DNA from: Pedobacter ginsenosidimutans
Lineage (GTDB): Bacteria; Bacteroidota; Bacteroidia; Sphingobacteriales; Sphingobacteriaceae
Direction of reading: 5' to 3'
Assembly: GCF_001442625.1 (NCBI RefSeq)
Contig: NZ_LMZQ01000053.1
Span: forward strand, 1 to 40,072
Length of the DNA: 40,072 bases
The translations under genes and the position numbers were made by a program. The notes beneath the pieces are model-generated. The model ran no database searches. It had not been told where the DNA came from and saw nothing but the letters and a program-made list of their open reading frames with translations. Within the stretch, counting starts at the first letter, position 1. The number at the start of each line of letters is the position of its first letter. This document shows positions 7,303 to 15,285 of the stretch, in pieces.

Positions 7303-7372
7303 TATATGGATATATAGCTATGTTGCTATATGGATATATCTATTGAGCAATAGAGATATATAGCTATGTTGG
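7303..7372. repeat. 24-bp tandem repeats, three degenerate copies
   Basis: Units begin at 7303, 7327 and 7351. TATATGGATATAT is exact at 7303-7315 and 7327-7339, and GATATATAGCTATGTTG is exact at 7309-7325 and 7355-7371. The roughly two-turn spacing is iteron-like and could be a binding array for a replication, excision or regulatory protein. It overlaps the 3' end of the frameshifted HTH gene. Confidence 0.55.
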
Positions 7373-7692
7373 TGGTATGATACCGTTCGTTGGGGAATAG
7401 ATTTCTTCAGTAGTTTTCTTTCTTCCCGATCTTACCCATTCTGATAGTTCCACCATGGAGAAATAAAGTCTCTTGCCCGCTTGTTCACGGGGATTTCCTT
7501 CCGGCTCACTTTGGTGTAAAGCGTGGGTACAGACAGGCTGAGAAATTCGGCAGCCTGCCCAATGGTCAATAAATCGTCTCGGGGACGCTGGGGATTTTGC
7601 AACCTGTTTTCCAGCAATAGGTCTTTAATACAATCTACCTTTTCGTGCAGTGTACTAATGGCTTGCGGTAGTTCTTCAAATGTGTACTTCAT
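7364..7692 (-). pseudogene. HTH_17 DNA-binding protein, frameshifted
   Basis: Leftward gene for an excisionase-like HTH protein, common in Bacteroidota conjugative elements. Residues 1-75 are normal: a short coiled helix (LPQAISTLHEKVDCIKDLL), then 'LLTIGQAAEFLSLSVPTLYTKVSRKEIPVNKR'. The reading frame then goes wrong and stops at 7432. Shifting by one base at about 7475-7479 restores the family ending 'KRLYFSMVELSEWV', followed by a basic tail, down to a TAG at 7364. The break lies in a GGG run where GGGG would keep frame. It is either a real pseudogene or a sequencing error. An 8-bp dyad sits just before its start. Confidence 0.75.
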
Positions 7693-7694
7693 AA

Positions 7695-7719
7695 GCGGTA
7701 TCTATTGTTTTGATACCGC
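7695..7719 (-). promoter_or_regulatory. GATACCGC dyad upstream of HTH gene
   Basis: GCGGTATC (7695-7702) and GATACCGC (7712-7719) form a perfect 8-bp inverted repeat with a 9-base spacer, 2 bases upstream of the HTH start codon. Related GGTAT/ATACC symmetry occurs at 7033-7052 and 7374-7384, so this is probably an autoregulatory operator. Confidence 0.45.
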
Positions 7720-7780
7720 AATGTTAGTGGCTTGTTTTGTAGGGTTGCAACACGTTAAACTGCATCCTTACTGTTTCCTA

Positions 7781-8791
7781 CTAATATTTGCTGTTTTTTT
7801 TGTTTCGGACTGTTGGAACCAGAAAAGGAACTTTGTCTTTCATCCTTACCTCTAAAATTGGTGATTTGCAGACCTTGGTATCGGAAGATATAATTGCACT
7901 TAGCCAGCCCTCAGAGTATTCGTTTACTTTATCTCCATTGCTATATAAGAAGTGTTTTAGAATCCATTTTTCAAGTTCCGCTTTATTGCATCCGACAATC
8001 AGGTTAGCTTCATAAAGCTGCTTAAAAGCATCGGCAAGCTTATTACTGTTTCCGTTGAAGATCATCTGGTTTGCAGGTTGTTCGTCCGCTTTTATTAGGG
8101 CGTCAAGCTGGCTGAAATGTTCTTCTGAAAAATAAGTCCTTATCAGTTGTAAAAAATCATCTATATACTGATGATTGAATTTTGGCCGACCCGCATCGGG
8201 ATTATATGGAATTTTTTGGGATTGCTCTGCCGTAGCATCTTCAACTTGTTCTGGGCTTTTCTGTCTGACCATCCATTCCTCGAACGTTTCACGGGGATTT
8301 AGAATTTCATCTACTTCGCTGATTAGCTCACTTAAGAACTTGTCCCTGATCTTCAAAGTATCGTGCAGACTTTCCACAAACTCATCACCTATATAAATAT
8401 CCTTGTAATCTGATTGCAGGTTGTTAACGATAAACAAATAATTGAGTTGGATCGAAAATATGAAGTTGCCGGGATATTCGGCTCTAAGTTCACCGTAATG
8501 TTGGTGGAAATTTGTCCACATGAGCTTAAACCTTTCTTTTAATTTTTTGAGCTGTTCAAATTCTCTTTTTAAACTGGTGTCGTTAAGGGACAGCAGGTCA
8601 ATTAATGCCATGTCTTTTAATACCCTGATTTCACTCTTATAAGTGAAAGAATCATAATAGTTTGTTTCGTGGGCAAGGCTATAAGCTTGTTTTTCGACAT
8701 CTTCTTTTATTGTGCTTTTCAATTCTGACTTGGTGATGATGCGAAGGTTGAAAGTCTGTAGACGGGTTAAAAAAATGGTTAGATTGCGCAT
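7781..8791 (-). CDS. Unknown helical protein of mobile elements (336 aa)
   Basis: A soluble, mostly helical, acidic protein with no signal peptide or membrane segment. The N-terminal two thirds (about 1-190) contain long amphipathic helices. A short Gln/Pro-rich linker (about 180-205) leads to a C-terminal domain of about 110 residues with 'NKLADAFKQLYEANLIVGCNKAELEKWILKHF', a pattern that resembles the C-terminal helix-turn-helix region of RteC-type regulators. That is only a weak resemblance. It reads leftward toward the HTH gene, 88 bases away. The function is unknown; a regulatory role in the element is plausible. The start is the first ATG (MRNLTIF). Confidence 0.6.
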   Translation of the reverse strand: MRNLTIFLTRLQTFNLRIITKSELKSTIKEDVEKQAYSLAHETNYYDSFTYKSEIRVLKDMALIDLLSLNDTSLKREFEQLKKLKERFKLMWTNFHQHYGELRAEYPGNFIFSIQLNYLFIVNNLQSDYKDIYIGDEFVESLHDTLKIRDKFLSELISEVDEILNPRETFEEWMVRQKSPEQVEDATAEQSQKIPYNPDAGRPKFNHQYIDDFLQLIRTYFSEEHFSQLDALIKADEQPANQMIFNGNSNKLADAFKQLYEANLIVGCNKAELEKWILKHFLYSNGDKVNEYSEGWLSAIISSDTKVCKSPILEVRMKDKVPFLVPTVRNKKNSKY

Positions 8792-9249
8792 AAATTGATC
8801 GTGTTTAGTGCTAATTTTTAAATATATTGATAATTTAGACCATTGTGTAAACTTAATATTATAAGAAATTAAGCGATATTTATAACGAACGAATCAGATT
8901 AGTTCTTTTATTAGTAGAACAACCACCATGTAAGTCTGAATTTTAAGTTGCAATGTCGTATATGTCGGAGAAACTTTGGTTCTTCGTCACTTTTGGTAAA
9001 AAAAATAAAAGATAAAATTGCTAAAGTTATATTCCTAGCTACGAATATTTACTTTTACTAATGAAATCATTTATAAAAGTCTGTGTTAACCCTTCACCAA
9101 AAATAAAAAAAGAACCCACTTTATTGAACTACACAGTAAAATAGCTCCCGAGGCTAATAGAATATTATATTAGTCTCTTGTGCATAAAGTTTTTTGGGGA
9201 AAGACTTAAAATCAAGTATTTTTGGGTTTAACCAAATCATAAATTAACG
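8792..9249. other. AT-rich stretch without a gene
   Basis: No open frame of family-like composition, tRNA or strong hairpin is seen. A-rich runs occur around 9001-9020 and 9099-9111. It probably contains the promoters of the leftward 336-residue gene and the rightward fragment at 9250. Confidence 0.5.
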
Positions 9250-9483
9250 ATGCAACTCAATTTTTTCCCGATATCATTTGATTTTGAAAGATTTCAGATT
9301 TCAAAAACTACCTATTCTGACGAAGCGTTACAAGAACTTAGAAGGAACCATAATCGAACGAATTCCTTTTTCCGCAACAGGGATGATATTTATTTTCATC
9401 AATTAAATCCCTTAAATATTGCCCCTAAATTTTTCCTGTTCTTTACCCGGCACAACCTGGTCGTAAAAAAAACACACAGTTAA
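9250..9483 (+). CDS. Small hypothetical protein, possibly truncated
   Basis: A 77-residue frame. The first 55 residues (MQLNFFPISFDFERFQISKTTYSDEALQELRR...) look like a genuine Bacteroidota N-terminus. From memory, similar mobile-element proteins are longer, about 110 residues. The tail after 'LNPLN' becomes Phe/Lys-rich and unlike the rest, so a 3' truncation or frameshift near 9415-9420 is likely. The remnant ends 13 bases before the 3' end of a broken conjugation-type gene, which fits general decay here. The function is unknown. Confidence 0.4.
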   Translation: MQLNFFPISFDFERFQISKTTYSDEALQELRRNHNRTNSFFRNRDDIYFHQLNPLNIAPKFFLFFTRHNLVVKKTHS

Positions 9484-9496
9484 AAAACATGCTCGC

Positions 9497-10124
9497 TTAA
9501 TCCCACAGATTTTCAAGCTCCTCACTACTTATCGAAAATGGCGCACTGTTCCTGATGTAGGCATTTACCCTTACTATACAAGGACTTGAACCCAGCGGCC
9601 CAAACTGCCCCTTAAGTTCCGATACCATCCCAAAAAAGTCCTGCTTGTTGCCATCATTAGCTGCCAGGATCTGATAGATTTCCCTTATACTCCCCTACCA
9701 GGTCCTCACAAGCCACCACCACCATCTTCCCCTTCTTCATCCGGATCGTCCTTTGAAGGCGCAGCAAAAGACAGGTCGGCAGTCTCCAGCTTTTCGAGCC
9801 CCAATGGTGGTTTAACCTTACCATCAGGTCATTTTCCATTATCTCTCCTTCACGCTGTTTATTTTTGACCTGATTTAAATCCGGTTCTCGAGCTGATTCA
9901 GATAGCTCTTGCCGTATATCGGGATCACCTTGATCATTTACTACCTCAACTTTATCTTTAGGCTTAAACCTTAAGATTCCATTTGAGCCTGTATTTACAG
10001 CACTCCTTCCAAGAAAGCCGATCGTTTCTTTTCGGTAAGCGGTAAACAGCAGTCCCAGATACCACAACAGGCTTACTGCCCCATAACAGCATAAAAACTG
10101 TCCCCATGTAAATTGCCCCAACAT
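9497..10124 (-). pseudogene. Conjugative-transposon membrane protein, multiply frameshifted
   Basis: Remnant of a small membrane protein of Bacteroidota conjugative elements. The N-terminus has one transmembrane helix (about residues 10-30, 'LCCYGAVSLLWYLGLLF'), then a polar region. At about 9817-9826 the frame is lost; one added base restores 'KPPLGLEKLETADLSF'. That frame hits a TGA at 9706-9708, and a third indel near 9682-9684 is needed to enter the family C-terminus, which reads 'EIYQILAANDGNKQDFFGM' and ends 'EELENLWD' at 9497. Three lesions in about 150 bases indicate a pseudogene. No other transfer gene remains nearby. Confidence 0.7.
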
Positions 10125-10497
10125 ATATTCAAATTTTTAATCGCCCGGCTCCATCGCCCTTCCGACAGGACAAAATTGGGTTACATTGCGTTTCAACCTT
10201 GGTAACACGTGGGTAGTACCCAGTATTTTATTTTACCTACCCTAAAATTGATATCAAGTAGTTTTAGCCTGATAGATCTTAGATTTTGTTTTCCTCATTT
10301 ACCTAAAAGGTATTAAAGGGTTCTTTTTTTCCTGTCGTTCACCGCAGGTTTGGTCAAAGGAGATATTGTCGTCTGGGTTGATGATTTTGAAAAACCCGGG
10401 AAAAACGGCCATAGAGAGAGAACGATACCCGCTATTTTTTTGTTTGGAAAATATTTACCGACAATAAAAATTGGAGTATATTTAGCTTTTTTCAACT
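10125..10497. other. Intergenic region at the left edge of the defence island
   Basis: 373 bases with no supported gene. Two short overlapping frames on opposite strands (10313-10544) have no recognisable features. Composition changes from AT-rich to mixed. It should hold the promoter of the rightward DUF4062 gene; TATATTTA at 10477-10484 partly fits the Bacteroidota -7 box, but no -33 box is correctly spaced. Confidence 0.4.
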
Positions 10498-11949
10498 ATG
10501 GCCCACCAGATTTTTATCAGCTCGGAAATGACCGCTTTACGTGACTTTAGGGTTCAGCTAAAAAACTACCTTGAAATGCATTTGAGCGATCTGTCGGTCA
10601 AGGTATTAGGAATAGAATTCGACAACAAAAACAGAGGGGAATCATCAATGGAGGATTGTTTGGAGCTGTTATCTAAAGCTGACTTCTTTATTGGTTTCTT
10701 TGCAAAGGAAATAGGAACTTACAACCAGGCAGATTTTAGTGGTACGGACATAGAACACCAACATGTCCAGCAAATGAACATCCCCAAGATTATTGTCAAC
10801 CTTCTCGGATCCGATGTTAAGGGAAACCCGATATTCAAATGGCTTGAGGCCAGTTATTACGATACCTTTAAAATCATCACCTGTAGCCAGGGGTGCAATC
10901 CGCTGGAAACGGTTGCAGATCATGTAGCTAGAATCCTGAAGAACAAAGGGAGAAAGACTTATTGGGAGGATAGACATACTACCCTGAAGAAATCGGCAGT
11001 CCTACTGCCTCAAAAACCAGCTGAGGGCAGTTTTGATTCAATTGATGATACCGCAGTCAAGCTCTATGCAGATTATCTCCACGCGGTCAGAAACGGCAAT
11101 CCCGCAGAGGTTGTTGATAAGTATACCCCACTCTACGGTGCCATTAAACAAGAGATTAAATATGGTCATCTCGTTAGCGACCATAGAAAAAACGAACGGA
11201 TACTCACTAGCATAGCCAGTTGCCTGGAAACTTTTGCAGAATGCTTTAATCAAATGGATTATTCAGGTATATGGAATACCGAGGCCTTTTGGTGCAACAA
11301 TATGGCTTCGTATATCTTCAATCTTACCGGAAACCATGCGCGCTACAAAGGGGCAGTACATTTCCATATCCACTCACTTTATGCTATGGCATCAAAACTT
11401 TCCATAAGGAGCGGCAAGGGCAACCAGATCGCAAGAAAGGTTTTCCTTGACCGGGCAAAACGGGGTTGTGAATACCTATCCTACCTTTGGGAGCGTTCAA
11501 AAGAGAAAGGCGACACGCATAACAACTCATTGGCCGTCGATAATGGTTTTTCGGCTTTTGTCAACGGAGCAATGGGAAACTATGCTCCGGCGATAACCAA
11601 TATGGGTTCAATAGTGTCCCATTTTGATGCAATGGGAACCCCATCTGCCTATCATCACGCTGAATATATCCTGCTCCAGGCTAAGGGAAAAATATATGCA
11701 GGAGATTTTAGCCACCAGTTCGGCGCGCTGGAAGATTATTGTCAGACCATGGGCTTTTCCAGTACGAACCTCATCGTGGGTAGGAAACTTCTGGAAATTT
11801 ACCAACAACATTCAGAAAAGGTCAAAGCTGCCGCATTGTATGAAATGCTTGAAGCCCAAACCGATTTACTGAGTATTGAAACACAGAGAAAGAAGCTGAA
11901 CGCCATTAGGCATCAGATCCACACCCCTGTCCGGTACCATTTTGGCTGA
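10498..11949 (+). CDS. DUF4062-domain protein with helical C-terminal region
   Basis: Residues 1-105 match the DUF4062 pattern: 'QIFISSEMTALRDFRVQLKNYLE' at the start, 'SSMEDCLELLSKADFFIGFFAKEIGTY' in the middle, 'GTDIEHQHVQQMNIPKIIVNLL' at the end. DUF4062 is a TIR/SLOG-like Rossmannoid domain found at the N-terminus of bacterial signalling and conflict proteins, usually before NTPase or repeat regions. Here no NTPase follows; about residues 190-480 are all-helical, possibly TPR-like, with many Tyr and His. There is no membrane segment. It converges on the TIR/SLOG operon with a 29-base gap, so it is physically linked but not co-transcribed. It may be a sensor or effector of that system. Confidence 0.65.
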   Translation: MAHQIFISSEMTALRDFRVQLKNYLEMHLSDLSVKVLGIEFDNKNRGESSMEDCLELLSKADFFIGFFAKEIGTYNQADFSGTDIEHQHVQQMNIPKIIVNLLGSDVKGNPIFKWLEASYYDTFKIITCSQGCNPLETVADHVARILKNKGRKTYWEDRHTTLKKSAVLLPQKPAEGSFDSIDDTAVKLYADYLHAVRNGNPAEVVDKYTPLYGAIKQEIKYGHLVSDHRKNERILTSIASCLETFAECFNQMDYSGIWNTEAFWCNNMASYIFNLTGNHARYKGAVHFHIHSLYAMASKLSIRSGKGNQIARKVFLDRAKRGCEYLSYLWERSKEKGDTHNNSLAVDNGFSAFVNGAMGNYAPAITNMGSIVSHFDAMGTPSAYHHAEYILLQAKGKIYAGDFSHQFGALEDYCQTMGFSSTNLIVGRKLLEIYQQHSEKVKAAALYEMLEAQTDLLSIETQRKKLNAIRHQIHTPVRYHFG

Positions 11950-11978
11950 CGGCTTTACATTTATCTGCCAAGGCCCGG

Positions 11979-12551
11979 TTAATCAATTACATCCTGTAAT
12001 AGGGAACGGAAAAGATCCATATATGCATAATCTTCCCGCAACCTGGGGTCATAACTCTTTTCGCTTTCAAAAAAAATATTTTCAGCTGCTCCTCCTGTAC
12101 TGGCTACTGGCAGTATCAAAGCGTTGGGATGATGCTTTCTGAACAGGTTATACTCATCAATTACCCCATCCATTCCGCCGATAAAAATGGCAGCACGGAA
12201 AGCATTTTCTGATATCATTTTTTCACGCATAAATGCGACGCTTTTCATTTTGTCATTTTTTGCGGGAATAATCCGGATATCCTCAAATTGATCATTGTCC
12301 TCTGGAAACTCCTGTGAAAAATAAGCGGACTGGTAGATGGTGACGTGATTTGAGATTTTGCTGTCCATCTTCTCCAGAATGTACCTAATCAACGGGGTTA
12401 TCGCATAGTGCCCACCCCAGATGAGTCTGGTTTTGGGGATAACAATGGTTGCCAGGGCACGAACTGCATCACGGATTGCGACCACATCCGCAGTTTTGAA
12501 ATACAGTTGATCCCTTTCACGCTCCGGAATACTTGCGGATAAAAAAATCAT
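11979..12551 (-). CDS. SLOG-family nucleotide-binding protein (LD-cluster3-like)
   Basis: A 190-residue Rossmann-type protein of the SLOG superfamily (sensors or processors of nucleotide-derived ligands). Motifs: 'MIFLSASIPERERD' as the first strand and loop, 'TRLIWGGHYAITPLI' with the Gly-Gly-His loop (46-48), 'AAIFIGGMDGVIDEYNLF' (121-137, matching the LOG-like GGxxGxxxE region), and 'PVASTGGAA' (148-156). No effector domain is attached. I start at the ATG at 12551, 7 bases after the TIR gene stop at 12559; the longer frame overlaps that gene. It is the last gene of a four-gene operon whose other products are all TIR proteins. SLOG domains in Thoeris ThsA bind TIR-made ADP-ribose isomers, so this is a natural receptor candidate. 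Confidence 0.75.
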   Translation of the reverse strand: MIFLSASIPERERDQLYFKTADVVAIRDAVRALATIVIPKTRLIWGGHYAITPLIRYILEKMDSKISNHVTIYQSAYFSQEFPEDNDQFEDIRIIPAKNDKMKSVAFMREKMISENAFRAAIFIGGMDGVIDEYNLFRKHHPNALILPVASTGGAAENIFFESEKSYDPRLREDYAYMDLFRSLLQDVID

Positions 12552-12558
12552 ATCTTGA

Positions 12559-13728
12559 TTATATTTTGTTGAACCAATCTTCCATATCACTGACCCTTAC
12601 CGAAACCACGGGCAAAAACTTATCCAGCCAGGCAAGGTGTTCAAGCCATTTCATTCTGATATTGAGGTGATCATAGAGCAAATATATCTTTTCTACCTGA
12701 CTTGTCCGGATAACACGGATCAGGTCTTCGGATTGATGGTATGAGAAAGCATTCGGTACCCCAATGGTCGGTATGACCACTATTTCACGGCCCTGACTGT
12801 TTTCCATGGTCATGAACCGTTCCTTTTGGAGCGTTGCCACTTTACCTACCCTGCTGGAGAATTTAACGAATTCGGTAATAATATTGGTCTGTCTGGCCGA
12901 CAGGGTTCTTGCACGCAAGAGTTCGGTCTGCCTGACAATATTCGCAATTCTTTCATTTTTAAGGGTGGCCGATACCCCAAGGTACCGTGAGCGGACAAAA
13001 TCCCGTTTGGCAAGCGGCAGCGCTACACTGATCTGTGCGTCACGCTCGGGCACATGATCCGGCCAGGTCAATTGCAGGATACCGATGGACATCGCACTCG
13101 CCCTTGCCAGTTCGCTCCTGGTCCACTCGCTCCCCAAAAAATCCAGGGTATTTAGCAGGACTACCACATCGGTATCCACCAGCCTATGCCATAGCTCATC
13201 CTGAAAAACATCCCCCTTTGGGATACTGTGGGTATCGAGGAATACATCAAAACCGGCCAGCGACAGTTTTTCGAAAAGCTGAACGGCCACTCCCCTAGAT
13301 TCATTCTGGCGGTAGCTGATGAACAGCCTTCTGGAAGCCCTTAAAAAGCCGAAACCTTCCAGAATATGGTTGACAATTGAAGGGATATCGTTCTGGGAAG
13401 AGACCTTGATCCCATTTATCTCGTGCAGCACCTTTGGGATCACCTTATTGAAGTCTTCCCCATCTTTAAAGATCGGCAATATGACTTTTGCATTTTTGAT
13501 CACCTTTTCCAGGATTTCCCCATCGAGCATATCTGGCCCGCTGTGGTACAGTGCAATCTGAGGATGGTCGTCTTTACCATCAAAAGAAAAAGCCTCTGCT
13601 TTGACAATCTTAAGCAGTTCCTTGTCTACGCCCAACAGATCCAATTGCGCAAAAAGCGTATCTACAATTTGTCCGTTCATCGGACTATCATGACCAAGCA
13701 AAAGCAGTTCGTATCTTATTTCCTGCAT
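12559..13728 (-). CDS. Three-part protein with central TIR domain
   Basis: Residues 133-235 are a TIR domain: first strand 'RRLFISYRQNES', then 'LSLAGFDVFLDTHSIPKGDVFQDEL', then 'DTDVVVLLNTLDFLGSEWTRSELARA' with Glu206 at the usual NADase position. Residues 1-125 form a separate alpha/beta domain ('YELLLLGHDS', 'PQIALYHSG', 'NAKVILPIFKDG') that I cannot name; it may be another TIR/DUF4062-like Rossmannoid. Residues 285-389 form a third region with strands 'REIVVIPTIGV' and 'KIYLLYDHL'. TIR enzymes cleave NAD or make cyclic ADP-ribose signals. It starts 3 bases after the previous TIR gene and is followed within 7 bases by the SLOG gene. Confidence 0.8.
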   Translation of the reverse strand: MQEIRYELLLLGHDSPMNGQIVDTLFAQLDLLGVDKELLKIVKAEAFSFDGKDDHPQIALYHSGPDMLDGEILEKVIKNAKVILPIFKDGEDFNKVIPKVLHEINGIKVSSQNDIPSIVNHILEGFGFLRASRRLFISYRQNESRGVAVQLFEKLSLAGFDVFLDTHSIPKGDVFQDELWHRLVDTDVVVLLNTLDFLGSEWTRSELARASAMSIGILQLTWPDHVPERDAQISVALPLAKRDFVRSRYLGVSATLKNERIANIVRQTELLRARTLSARQTNIITEFVKFSSRVGKVATLQKERFMTMENSQGREIVVIPTIGVPNAFSYHQSEDLIRVIRTSQVEKIYLLYDHLNIRMKWLEHLAWLDKFLPVVSVRVSDMEDWFNKI

Positions 13729-13731
13729 ACA

Positions 13732-14286
13732 TTAAACCTTTAACCAATTTTCCAAAGTCATCCAGTCACCATTTGGATACCAGATATAATAGCCTTCACC
13801 ACCAAATTGTCTAGGATTACGCTCAATCCGGGGATAAATCTGGAGATATTCATTGCCGTTCCAGCCACCTTGCGTATCCGCTAGCGGCAATAGGGCCATT
13901 TTGTTTTTGGAAAGTTTGAAGGGATCGGCAATTCCAACCTCCCAATTGCACCAACGCGAGGCAATAGCGGTATTGGTTGCAAGCAGGACAAACTTATCGG
14001 TACCGGTGATAATCTGTGACTTGATACGCGTAGCGGTTTCGCCATTTGTCCTTTCGGGCATGGTCTCATCCGCCCAGTCCACATAGACCGCTATACCGAG
14101 GTTCTCGAAAAAAAACCTGGCCTGTTCAACAACATCCTTATCCTGATGGGCATGGGAAAGGAATACACTAGTGACCGAGTGGGATTTGGAAAATGTCCTC
14201 GTTTTGCCGGGGCTACCACTAATGCCACTGAAACTGGAGAATTCGCCCGCTATCGAGGCAAATTCCGCTCTGTTCATTATCGCCAT
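13732..14286 (-). CDS. TIR-domain protein (184 aa)
   Basis: A compact TIR protein. After a Ser/Gly-rich N-terminal segment of about 35 residues comes 'SVTSVFLSHAHQDKDVVEQARFFFENLGIAVYVDW' and 'KFVLLATNTAIASRWCNWEVGIADPFK', with Glu116 in the S-x-W-C-x-W-E context typical of active TIR NADases. The C-terminal 55 residues hold 'YPRIERNPRQFGGEGYYIWYPNGDWMTLENWL', which looks like a substrate-side or partner-binding extension. The start could be Met1 or Met4. It lies 2 bases after the ThsB-like gene and 3 bases before the next TIR gene, so translation is probably coupled. Confidence 0.85.
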   Translation of the reverse strand: MAIMNRAEFASIAGEFSSFSGISGSPGKTRTFSKSHSVTSVFLSHAHQDKDVVEQARFFFENLGIAVYVDWADETMPERTNGETATRIKSQIITGTDKFVLLATNTAIASRWCNWEVGIADPFKLSKNKMALLPLADTQGGWNGNEYLQIYPRIERNPRQFGGEGYYIWYPNGDWMTLENWLKV

Positions 14287-14288
14287 GG

Positions 14289-14777
14289 TTATCTCTTTTG
14301 GGTGTTGATCGCCAATTCAACCCAACTGCCAAGATTGGTATAGCCATTATTATCTACCCAGTCATAAATGGGAAATGAACTGAAGTTGACCACATCCCCA
14401 CTTGCGTTTTTTCCTACAGGACATCCGTAGATACTACAGGCAGAAGAGGTTTCACCCGCGGCATTTTTTAGCTTATTGACAAAAATACCAATGATGGCAT
14501 TCCCCCTTGCATAGCTTTTTTCCAGCTCGTATTTTACAAAAGGCCTTTGGAGGGTCTCTGCTCCTAAAAGTACGATGGTCACTGAAGACCCGAAAAGCTG
14601 ATCATCGATCCATCTTTTCACGGCCTGCTCTCCCTGCCTTAAAATTTTTTCGAAATCCGCATGGTCGATATACCCTGCCGACTCGGTGTCTGGTTTGGTT
14701 ACCCAACTGTTCCGCACGTTCATTGCACGCCAGACGTCGTTGTCATAATGAAAGCTAAAGAAAACCTTTCTTGCCAT
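14289..14777 (-). CDS. thsB: ThsB-like TIR protein (Thoeris, DUF1863-type)
   Basis: First gene of the leftward operon. Starting at the ATG at 14777 the protein is 162 residues and begins 'MARKVFFSFHYDNDVWRAMNVRNSWV', the hallmark of the ThsB/DUF1863 family. 'WIDDQLFGSSVTIVLLGAETLQRPFVKYELEKSYARGNAIIGIFV' follows, with Glu84 as the likely catalytic residue. In Thoeris, ThsB senses infection and makes an ADP-ribose-derived messenger that activates ThsA. Residues upstream of 14777 are not family-like, so the longer frame is rejected. The unusual context is two more TIR genes and a SLOG gene but no SIR2- or membrane-linked ThsA. Family assignment is strong; the Thoeris function is inferred. Confidence 0.85.
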   Translation of the reverse strand: MARKVFFSFHYDNDVWRAMNVRNSWVTKPDTESAGYIDHADFEKILRQGEQAVKRWIDDQLFGSSVTIVLLGAETLQRPFVKYELEKSYARGNAIIGIFVNKLKNAAGETSSACSIYGCPVGKNASGDVVNFSSFPIYDWVDNNGYTNLGSWVELAINTQKR

Positions 14778-15285
14778 TTTGAGAGATGATTTATATGTTA
14801 ATTTAAACTGCCTGCACGATTGATTGACCGGTGGCCTAATATACAAAAAACAATTTACCACACCAGGAGATAGTTAAATCCGAAAGAAATTTTGTGCCGA
14901 TCAACCAATTGTCCAAACTGATGGGCAACTTCCTTTAACAAGGCCAGAAAGTACAGGAAGTAATCCTGTCGAAAAAAGCTGTTCATACCCCACTTTTTAT
15001 CAACTCAGACAACATATATCCACAATGTCTATAAAAAGGCTTCTGGTCAGATATCTAAACTGATTAATTATTAACATGTACATAGTTGTTTTTCAGTCGA
15101 TTAACGTGCTTTAAATCCGCAATAAATGATAAAAATGACAATACTATTATTATTAGTATAAAAGTTACTGGATTAAATGTGGATAAGTTGGTTATGCTAA
15201 TATATTTTGCTTTATTTAAATTTGATATTAGTCAATTAGGTTATGTCAATTACCTGGTGGATAGTGATTTATTAATTAACGTAAG
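14778..15285. promoter_or_regulatory. Divergent promoter region between two defence modules
   Basis: 508 AT-rich bases without a supported gene. They should hold the promoters of the leftward TIR/SLOG operon and of the rightward 238-residue gene. A 20-base element at 15221-15240 recurs near 25285. A short rightward frame (15086-15310) overlaps the next gene start and is not family-like. Confidence 0.5.
15221..15240 (+). repeat. Copy 1 of a shared dyad element
   Basis: TTTGATATTAGTCAATTAGG, containing the dyad TTGA-N6-TCAA. A copy with two differences lies in the same orientation at 25285-25303, upstream of the OLD nuclease gene. Here it lies 46 bases upstream of the 238-residue gene. It is possibly a shared regulator site. 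Confidence 0.45.

Noticed and set aside
10313..10544. Two overlapping short frames on opposite strands
   Set aside because: No start-site support or family-like features; they lie in the promoter region of the DUF4062 gene.
11979..14777. Classical Thoeris (thsA plus thsB)
   Set aside because: The ThsB-like gene is clear, but no protein with SIR2 or membrane domains fused to SLOG exists in the window.
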